Shown in pieces: positions 57,873 through 64,000 of a stretch of DNA of 64,000 nucleotides. A program made the translations under genes and the position numbers. Source of the stretch: Diogma glabrata (lineage: Eukaryota > Arthropoda > Insecta > Diptera > Cylindrotomidae); the NCBI GenBank assembly GCA_963693315.1, contig OY856186.1:300562910-300626909 (forward strand). The letters run 5' to 3'. Numbering within the stretch: position 1 is the first letter of the stretch; each line of letters opens with the position of its first letter. Under the pieces are notes generated by a model. The model did not search any database, was not told the origin of the DNA, and was given only the letters and a program-made list of their open reading frames with translations.

Positions 57873-60365
57873 ATTTTTTTTTTTTTTTTTTTTAATAATA
57901 TGTGTTGTGTGATAGGGTTTAGAATATGTGTCACAACAACACATAAATACCTTTTAAGACCTAGGTCTAGACCTGGGTCCCACAACAACTGGCGTTCTGA
58001 GGTGTAGATTAACGCTTTTTTTAAACATCTGTGGGTTGAAGCCACCTGAGACTAAGTGTTCCGGCAAACTATTCCATTTGTACGCAGTTCGGACAAAGAA
58101 GTCTCTCTGCGATCTGCCAGTATGACAGCGCGGGATCTTTACCGTTTCACTGGTTGCGGCAGCCGATTGCCGAGTGGAACGGGGATAAGAATAAGTTTGA
58201 GGCATGATGCCGCTGATTTTATCTGAGCACTGCTGATGACGATATTTGTAAAAAACAACGAGGTCAGCAACAGTGCGACGAAGTTGTAGAGAATCAAGCT
58301 CTGATGTCAAAGTTCGATCACCTACAATTCGTATAGCTCGCTTTTGAACAGAGTCCAAGAGGCCCAAGATGGAAACAGAGGCAGCACCCCAAACTTGAAC
58401 GCAGTACTCCATACAGGGACGAATATAGGACTTATAAACATGGAGCAATTGGTATGGAGTGAAAAATTTTTTGCATCTATTTAGGAGGCCGAGTTTTTTG
58501 GACGCGCTTTTTGCCATCGCCATTACATGATCGTTCCAGAGTAGGTCATTTGAAACTGTGACACCCAATAAACGAATGTTTTTACATTCACCTATTGGTT
58601 CATCACACATACTAAATAAAATATCTTTGGGGAACTCGGTCTTTAATCTGGAAACAATCAACAGCTGTGTTTTGGTGGAGTTGAAATTGACAAGGTTATG
58701 GTCACCCCAGTCGGCGACTTTATTCAGGTCTCTGTTCACGTTTATGGCAGCGTCTCTCCGGGCGGGATTAATTCGTTCGTGCATTTTACCTTTTGAAGGA
58801 AGGGGCTCGAACGACTTGTGCAGAGTACTATCATCTGCAAAACTATTTATTGGGTTGCTGGTGATTTTCAACAATTCGTTGATATAAATCAAAAATAGGG
58901 TTGGGGACAATACTGAGCCTTGGGGTACACCAGCGTTAATTAGTTTAGGCTCAGAAGAATATCCGTCTAAGGTTACCGAAATGTATCGGTCGGATAGAGA
59001 ATTTTGAATCAGCTTCACAACATTGGGATGAAAACCGTACGCAACGAGCTTGTTGATTAAGTTGGCATGCCAGACTCGATCGAATGCCTTGTAGATGTCT
59101 AAAGCGATAACGTATGTTTCACCACCTTTATCAAGTATGCTGTTCCAACAATGCGCTACATAGTTTAATAGATCGGTAGTTGATCTTTTGTTTCGAAAAC
59201 CGTATTGGCTGTCGGATATTAAATGATTCTCTTCCAGAAATTTTGAAATATGTGTATTAATATAATGCTCATAGACTTTGGATAGGACCGATAGTAAAGC
59301 TATTGGCCTATAATTTGAGATATCGGATTTTGGTCCCTTTTTGGGGACGGGCTGGACATTTGCCAACTTCCAGCACGAGGGAAATATACCAGATTTGTAG
59401 GATTGGTAGAATATTTTAGTTAAAGTTGGTGCAAGTTCTTTGGAAAAGGTTTTTAAAATAATGGGTGGAATATTGTCCATTCCTGATGCTTTGTTGATGT
59501 TTAACCCCTTTAAAAGTTTAGCGACTATTTTGGGTTTGAAGTGAAGTTCATTCATATTAACTCCTGAAGACTGGATTTGGGGTATTTCTTTAGGAGTTTC
59601 CAAAACAGTGGAGTTCAGAGCAAAGCGTTCAGCGAACAAGTTAGCTTTTCTTGCGGGATCATTGACGATTAAATCACCATCAATAATAGGGGGAATAGAA
59701 AATTTTGTACCAGAATTTAAAGAATTAATGGCACTGTAGAAACTCTTGTCAGAAACAGACATAGACGTAAGTTTTGAGGCTTTCGCTCTGTCAATTTCGG
59801 ACTTTTCGTTTGAGATAATCTGATTAGATATTTTGTTGGCCTTTAGATATTGGGATCGATTAGTGGGAGTTTTGTTATGAATCCAAATATTAAATGATCT
59901 ACGTTTGTTTCTAAGTGCCGTTTTGGCAGCTTTCGAATACAAGTATTTTTGTTTGGGTTTTACTATGGAGAAAGGGACAAATTTATTGATAGCAAATTGG
60001 ATGGTTTCTGTAAAGTTTTGAGCAGAAACATTTACATTGTCAGTGTAAAAACAATGACGGTCGAAAGGGAAACCATGGAAAAAATTTTGAAGACCACTCT
60101 TATCCATTTTTGAGTAGTGAAATATTTTACGGGGTTTGGGAGCTGTAGTTTTAAGTAAATCAGTTTTGATAACTGATGAGATTAAATAATGATCAGAATT
60201 TCCAATACTACCTTTCGCAACATCGACACTCGTAATATCTGGCATTGTGGTAAGATAGAGATCTAGTAGAAAACTATTATCACCGCCATTACGGGGAGTG
60301 AAAGTCGGGCTTTTAACAATTTGGAATAAGCATACGCATTCTTTACCGGTAGGTTACTAAAAATG
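57873..60365 (-). mobile_element. CR1/jockey-like LINE, 5'-truncated, well preserved
   Basis: A minus-strand LINE with a poly-A tail (T run at about 57,873-57,891), a 3' UTR shared with tails at 7.9, 16.4, 45.3, 61.8 and 62.2 kb, and a long open RT frame. Coding sequence extends upstream of the first ATG to about 60,340, where QIVKSPTFTPRNGGDNSFLL reads as the C-terminal part of the endonuclease. The first ORF and most of the endonuclease are missing. It is therefore an ordinary 5'-truncated insertion, but a recent one. Confidence 0.93.
57954..60245 (-). CDS. LINE reverse transcriptase, 763 codons uninterrupted (5'-truncated element)
   Basis: The frame from ATG 60,245 to the stop ending at 57,954 encodes the endonuclease tail (GNSDHYLISS, residues 15-24, the SDH box) and a complete RT. 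KASGMDNIPP is near 252. NYRPIALLSVLSKVYE lies at 311-326. SQYGFRNKRSTTDLL is near 346. Motif A is ALDIYKAFDRVWH at 381-393 with catalytic D383. NAGVPQGSVLSP ends at 448. Motif C is SFADDSTL at 468-475 with D471 and D472. The thumb and C-terminus follow (YKSYIRPCMEYCVQVWG, LDSVQKRAIRIVG, WNSLPEHLVSGGFNPQMFKK). All RT catalytic residues are kept and there is no stop. The true protein start lies upstream and is missing, so this is a remnant frame and not a complete gene; clade placement (CR1 or jockey group) is not resolved. Confidence 0.93.
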   Translation of the reverse strand: MPDITSVDVAKGSIGNSDHYLISSVIKTDLLKTTAPKPRKIFHYSKMDKSGLQNFFHGFPFDRHCFYTDNVNVSAQNFTETIQFAINKFVPFSIVKPKQKYLYSKAAKTALRNKRRSFNIWIHNKTPTNRSQYLKANKISNQIISNEKSEIDRAKASKLTSMSVSDKSFYSAINSLNSGTKFSIPPIIDGDLIVNDPARKANLFAERFALNSTVLETPKEIPQIQSSGVNMNELHFKPKIVAKLLKGLNINKASGMDNIPPIILKTFSKELAPTLTKIFYQSYKSGIFPSCWKLANVQPVPKKGPKSDISNYRPIALLSVLSKVYEHYINTHISKFLEENHLISDSQYGFRNKRSTTDLLNYVAHCWNSILDKGGETYVIALDIYKAFDRVWHANLINKLVAYGFHPNVVKLIQNSLSDRYISVTLDGYSSEPKLINAGVPQGSVLSPTLFLIYINELLKITSNPINSFADDSTLHKSFEPLPSKGKMHERINPARRDAAINVNRDLNKVADWGDHNLVNFNSTKTQLLIVSRLKTEFPKDILFSMCDEPIGECKNIRLLGVTVSNDLLWNDHVMAMAKSASKKLGLLNRCKKFFTPYQLLHVYKSYIRPCMEYCVQVWGAASVSILGLLDSVQKRAIRIVGDRTLTSELDSLQLRRTVADLVVFYKYRHQQCSDKISGIMPQTYSYPRSTRQSAAATSETVKIPRCHTGRSQRDFFVRTAYKWNSLPEHLVSGGFNPQMFKKSVNLHLRTPVVVGPRSRPRS

Positions 60366-60369
60366 TTGC

Positions 60370-60775
60370 AAACAATTTTGATCGTTATGTCATTTTATAG
60401 TCAGCAAGGGCAGTAAGAATAGCGACAATACATTCGATGAAGGTATAGAAGAAGTGATGCAAAAAGGTTCTTCTATTCCTTTCCTCCGTGATGTAAAAAA
60501 AATCAAAATTATTTGTAAGTTTTTGTATTAGAATTTATAGGATGTGAATTTATAGGATGAGAAATATTTCTATTAAGTCAATATCCTAAGTCATTTTAAA
60601 GTCATTATGATTGTTGCAAATCAATGCGAAACTAATATCTTACACACGGTCAATATATTGGCATATATGTTCCATATATAGACAACATTAATGGAATATT
60701 ATTTTTGGGGCGATTTTGTTATTAATTATTGCTCAAAGTAATTATTGAAAGTATTAGTCTCGATAATAAGTAATT
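60370..60775. other. AT-rich spacer
   Basis: Nothing recognised. TTTATAGGATG(T/A)GA is tandemly repeated at 60,535-60,562. Confidence 0.4.
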
Positions 60776-60778
60776 ATT

Positions 60779-60850
60779 GTTGGGATTGAACGCACACTCA
60801 TCAGAGCCATCATACTTCAAAGCCATCTTACAGACTCAGCCACAGTAGAT
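60779..60850 (-). mobile_element. tRNA-like SINE head or tRNA relic
   Basis: The minus strand reads TGTGGCTGAGTCTGTAAGAT (A box region, TGGCTGAGTCTG), then GTGCGTTCAATCCCAAC (B box region). A-B spacing is about 45 bases. The ends do not pair into an acceptor stem and the 3' flank is AT-rich, so it is not called a functional tRNA gene. Confidence 0.5.
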
Positions 60851-60854
60851 GAAA

Positions 60855-61228
60855 CAACAATGAAACATATTTTAATTTTCATGTTCAGATAATTTCTAAA
60901 TTTAAACTTCATTATCTCATATTTATTTAAATTGAATTCTTTATCTGTGATTATACAATAGTAAATTGTATTTGTTCCCGACACGAAACACACAAAAACT
61001 GTTTTAAAGAAGTTTTTCTGAGAGAAAATAAAAAATGCTTTAAAATTGCAAAATTCATGTGAATTAAAATAATTACTTTAAACTCAATCACTCTAAAAAT
61101 CTCTCAAAACTTTATTTATTTTACACCAAATAGTGTAAAAGTTTTGTTTATTTAACATTATACCCATCGCATATTGTCCGTATCTCATAAGAAAGGAAAT
61201 TCAAGAAAACTCGTTTTGATAACAGCCG
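60855..61228. other. AT-rich spacer
   Basis: Nothing recognised. Confidence 0.4.
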
Positions 61229-61229
61229 T

Positions 61230-61313
61230 GTTCGATTTGACTGAAGCATTTAAAACAACGAAAAATTTAATACAATTGTTGTTGTTTTTTCAGTTGTTTC
61301 AATCAAACTAAAC
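61230..61313. mobile_element. small palindromic element, copy 2
   Basis: The left arm GTTCGATTTGACTGAAGC and right arm CAGTTGTTTCAATCAAAC are imperfect complements. Its minus strand contains TGAAAAAACAACAACAATTG, matching the centre of the copy at 34,971-35,055. Arm divergence is higher here. Confidence 0.75.
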
Positions 61314-61419
61314 GTACCTAACATTCAATTTACATTGTGTCATTTTTATTGCAACAATTATTTATTTTAATAAGGAAAAAATTTCAAAATGTCGTTTTAA
61401 TTCTATTTCTTTATTCGTG

Positions 61420-61755
61420 TGCTTGTGGGCACATATTATATTTTAAGTTTTTCCGTCTAGAAGCGTACACGAATAAATCAGAAGGTATTCCGACGTTAGC
61501 TGGCCACATACAGTTGTCCAGATGTGAGAAGTACGGATTCTCCAAATCTACCTAGTCCACATCCTTGCAGCAATTGTCCTTGTGCTTTGTTGATGGTCAT
61601 TGCAAAAGCGAGTCGCACTAGAAACTAAACGTTTGAATTCAAATGCCATATCTCTTGGGATCATTGAAATGCGTGGCCACAGTACATCTTCCCCTTTGAA
61701 TTTTCCATTCAAAATTGTAGCTTCAATGACATTGTTCATCATCTTTTTCACCTAA
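61420..61755 (-). pseudogene. Helitron PIF1-like helicase, C-terminal relic
   Basis: The minus-strand frame starting at 61,751 reads MMNNVIEATILNGKFKGEDV then LWPRISMIPRDMAFEFKRL. After a frameshift it continues RLAFAMTINKAQGQLLQGCG, then SGQLYVAS, VGIPSDLFVYAS and RKNLKYN. This is the end of the PIF1-type helicase of Helitron Rep/helicase proteins: the FKRLQFP-like step, the AFAMTINKAQGQ motif V region and the GQLYVA.SRV motif VI region (the S/R residues are damaged). Unwinding by this enzyme drives rolling-circle transposition in the family. Only about 110 codons remain, with at least two frameshifts or stops. The Helitron 3' hairpin and CTRR end were not identified. Confidence 0.85.
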
Positions 61756-61814
61756 CATTTCAAAAAAAATTGAGATATTTCAAAATATTTGACATATTTT
61801 TTTAATAAAATGAA

Positions 61815-61922
61815 TTATGTAGTTGGAATTACAATATGTGTCACAACAACACATAAAAGCCTTTAAGACCTAGGTTCCACAACATCATTTTTTTTAAAAT
61901 GATGGACGCAAATTTCTTATTT
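61815..61922 (-). mobile_element. LINE 3' tail
   Basis: The minus strand gives TTATGTGTTGTTGTGACACA and the poly-A side lies at 61,800. It is followed by a spacer nearly the same as 16,490-16,620 (AATAATAAATCCT, GACATAGG.CAAT, TTTCATGATA). Confidence 0.65.
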
Positions 61923-62164
61923 TTGGTTTTTTATATTCTTTTTAATGAATGGAAAACTAAATAATAAATCCTTTCACATAATAATAAACGACATAGGGCA
62001 ATATTTCATGATAAAATGGAAGAAATAAAAATAAAATACTTTTTTTTCCAAATTTGTAGGAACAAAGCTGAATTGGGTTACCAATTATTCTTATAGTGCT
62101 AGAAACATATACCAAGATCATGTAAAACATAATTTTGCTTTAAAAAAATACAAAAAAATAAAAA

Positions 62165-62290
62165 ATTTGCGTCCATCAACACCTTAGAAAGCATGTTGTT
62201 TTGGGACCTTATTCTTCAAAGGTTGTTATGTGTTGTTGTTGCACACATTGTAATTCGTACAACCCAACCCAATTCTATTTTTAAAAAAAT
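62165..62290 (+). mobile_element. LINE 3' tail (inverted relative to the one at 61.8 kb)
   Basis: GCGTCCATCAACACCTTAGA, AAGCATGTTGTT, then TTATGTGTTGTTGTTGCACA and an A run (62,282-62,290). With the tail at 61,815-61,922 it forms an inverted pair of about 110 bases each, separated by about 240 bases. Confidence 0.7.
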
Positions 62291-62840
62291 AGCGTGTCGT
62301 CATCAAAGAATATTCTATAACTAAGACTAAGGGTGCTATCGTTGATTGAAAAAAGTTTATCCGCCAACACCCCTTAGATATCACTTTGACCCCTTTGATA
62401 TCATCCCTATCACCCCTATCACCCCTTTGGTATCACTATATCTCACTGCTATTGCCAGTGGTATACGATATCTCAAGCTAACTCATATGCAAATAGCAGG
62501 GACCTAAGTACGCGGGGTTGTCACACCCATAGATCAAAAATTTTGAATTTTACAAATCTTCCGGTGGGAGTTAGTATATTTAAGAGTATATTTAATTCGT
62601 TAATGAATTCTTTAATTCATTAATGCATAGTTACCGTTTGCAAATTACTATTGCATACATGTTGCCAGCTAAGTCCCCCCATTTTTAATTAGTTTGTTCA
62701 TCAAGATTGCCATCGTAATTTTGAACTTTAAATCGATATAATCCATAATATCAACTATCATCACTTATTTTTAGGAGCATGGTTTACAAACAATTGCAAA
62801 CCAACAACATATTTGGTGTAGATGAGAAAATTTGTAACAT
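62290..62840 (+). repeat. R-A, third long copy (partial)
   Basis: It follows 8,000-8,560 block by block: AGAATATTCTATAACT, GGTGCTATCGTTGATTG, TTTATCCGCCAACACCCC, ATTGCCAGTGGTATACGATA, GGGACCTAAGTACGCG, GTCACACCCATAGATCAA and ACCAACAACATATTTGGTG. A local triplication of TATCACCCCT occurs at 62,400-62,430. The right end is cut by the Penelope relic. Confidence 0.7.
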
Positions 62841-63215
62841 CATGACGTTAAAACATAAGTCAACTAAACATAAAACACATGATACAGTCGGTGTTTATGA
62901 ACTATCTTGTGGTGATTACTATAAAAATATTATATGGGCAGACCCGTAGGTGTTTGAAAAAACGCTTTAAGGAACATTCTGGATACATTAAAACAAACCA
63001 ACCAAATAAAGCCCCAATAGCAAAACATGTTTTAGAAACTAAAATGATTATTTAAATTTTTCAATAGATAATATGAGGTTAAAGAAAGAGGTGCACGACA
63101 GCAATAAATTGGATGATTTTGAATCCCTTTACATTCATAAGGACATAAACTTAATTAATATCGACAAAGGCAACCTAAATTCAAATTTATTTAATTTATT
63201 TACTAACCACTTTTA
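62840..63215 (+). pseudogene. Penelope-like element GIY-YIG endonuclease relic
   Basis: Across frames: THDTVGVYELSCGDYYK, then YMGQTRRCLKKRFKEHSGYI and KTNQPNKAPIAKHVLET. Further on come VHDSNKLDDFESLYIHKDIN, LINIDKGNLNSNLFNLF and TNHF before TAA at 63,214. The GVY ... GQT.R...KRF.EH core is the GIY-YIG nuclease of Penelope-like elements, and the E of DDFESLYI corresponds to the catalytic-site glutamate region. A frameshift sits between the GVY and GQT motifs. It is a different family from the copy at 1-1,038, judging by sequence and C-terminal form. Confidence 0.82.
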
Positions 63216-63226
63216 AACGTTTGTCC

Positions 63227-63437
63227 AAATTGCCCAAATTTCACTGGAAAACTTAAAACGAATTAGGACTGAAAAAAATTGAAGTGAAAAAAATTGGTAT
63301 AAAAAGTAGAAAAAAACGATATTTTACTTTTTTTTTGAAATTTTTTAATGGGACATTTGGGCATTTTGAAACGTTTGGCGCGTTCGGCAGTCCTAATGTA
63401 ATTCGTTTTAAGTTTTCCAGTGAAATTTGGGCAATTT
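63227..63437. mobile_element. palindromic MITE with 44-bp arms
   Basis: AAATTGCCCAAATTTCACTG with GAAAACTTAAAACGAATT and AGGACT (63,227-63,270) is mirrored by 63,389-63,437 exactly, apart from a 5-base insertion near the inner end. It is non-coding, begins 12 bases after the Penelope relic's stop and may mark an insertion into its 3' UTR. Confidence 0.88.
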
Positions 63438-63439
63438 CA

Positions 63440-64000
63440 CAAAAAAAATTTTAGCCGAAGTTGCGAAATCGAGGTAAAATCGGTCAAAAATCCGTTTTTG
63501 CGAGATATCTCGAAATCCCCCCCCCCCACCCTCGGCAACCGATTTCAAAAACGGTTTTTGAAATTTCGAGATGAGGCATATTGCAATAGGTAGATTTTTA
63601 TATGAAATCTACCTAAAATTTGAAAATTCACAGTTATAGGAAATGTTATAAAGATTGAACGAAAACGTATAGCGCTTATTGTTGACGCCGGACAAAGCTG
63701 TCTAAAATAAAAATACAATATTTTTTGTAATTAATGTAGTTATACTTGCCAATGATTTGCTTGGTCCTTTATCAAGATAATTTCTTCTCTATATATTGTT
63801 AGTCAAAGCCGCTTGACTAACCGTTGTCTCTGAAAAAAAAGAAAAAAAAAGTAATAGTTAATAGTTTCAATACAACAAAATTATAAACAATAGAATCTAA
63901 TTTTAGAATTATATACTTAGCTCCAATGGTCCGACAAATGAAGAATCAATCAAAGCAGTCTGAAAAGAAAACAACGTTAGTCTTATTCAAGTAAATAATT
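63440..64000. other. spacer with a second dyad region and a poly-C run
   Basis: ATCGGTCAAAAATCCGTTTT and GAGATATCTCGAAATC are partly mirrored at 63,540-63,575 (GATTTCAAAAACGG, GAAATTTCGAGAT). Between them lies an uninterrupted C run of about 11 at 63,518-63,528, unusual in this AT-rich window. The rest shows nothing recognised. Confidence 0.4.

Noticed and set aside
58558..58887. 109-codon plus-strand frame
   Set aside because: It lies fully inside the minus-strand LINE reverse transcriptase and is an antisense shadow.
60779..60850. Possible tRNA gene
   Set aside because: A and B boxes are present but acceptor and anticodon stems do not pair, so it is listed only as a tRNA-like element.

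Overview
The window looks like intergenic or heterochromatin-like DNA from an insect, most probably a fly (Diptera). This is inferred from the strong AT bias, the very low density of open frames, the mix of transposon families (CR1/jockey-like, RTE and LOA LINEs, Penelope, Ty3/gypsy, Harbinger, Helitron, many palindromic MITEs) and intron borders of insect type. There are no bacterial features. I found no complete host gene. Nearly everything recognisable is a transposable element, a relic of one, or a repeat.

Layout. 1-2.5 kb: the 3' end of a Penelope-like element (reverse transcriptase tail, GIY-YIG endonuclease, hammerhead-like RNA motif), a CR1/jockey-like LINE tail and a decayed LOA-type reverse transcriptase. 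2.5-19.5 kb: AT-rich DNA with an old LINE relic (5.7 kb), copies of three unnamed repeat families (called here R-A, R-B and SINE-1), a MITE, a 5'-truncated LINE on the minus strand (10.8-11.6 kb) and a broken gene for a zeste-type Myb/SANT protein (12.1-13.0 kb). 19.5-28 kb: two copies of a >1.3 kb repeat (R-C) built from nested tandem arrays, separated by a gypsy integrase relic, a tRNA-like SINE, a MITE and a possible transporter exon fragment. 28.7-29.3 kb: a Harbinger transposase pseudogene. 29.9-32.8 kb: a fold-back element with roughly 300-bp arms and a 12-bp direct repeat at its edges. 33.5-45.3 kb: more MITEs, SINEs, a LINE endonuclease scrap and a LINE tail. 47-48.1 kb: a 1.13-kb palindrome-like element with 370-bp, almost identical arms. 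48.4-51.8 kb: a decayed RTE-clade LINE bracketed by one tandem-repeat motif. 53.6-54.5 kb: a second gypsy integrase relic on the minus strand. 56.5-57.5 kb: three monomers of a roughly 330-bp satellite. 57.9-60.4 kb: the best preserved element, a CR1/jockey-like LINE with an uninterrupted 763-codon reverse transcriptase frame. 61.4-64 kb: a Helitron helicase tail, another copy of the composite LINE-tail/R-A repeat, a second Penelope endonuclease relic and a palindromic MITE.

How the parts relate. The LINE at 57.9-60.4 kb and its tails at 7.9, 16.4, 44.8, 61.8 and 62.2 kb share a C-terminus and 3' UTR, so one LINE lineage seeded several short 3' fragments. The tRNA-like SINEs, MITEs and fold-backs encode nothing and would depend on enzymes supplied from elsewhere. 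Coordinates of non-coding repeats are estimates read by eye from pairwise comparison inside the window. No alignment or database search was run.
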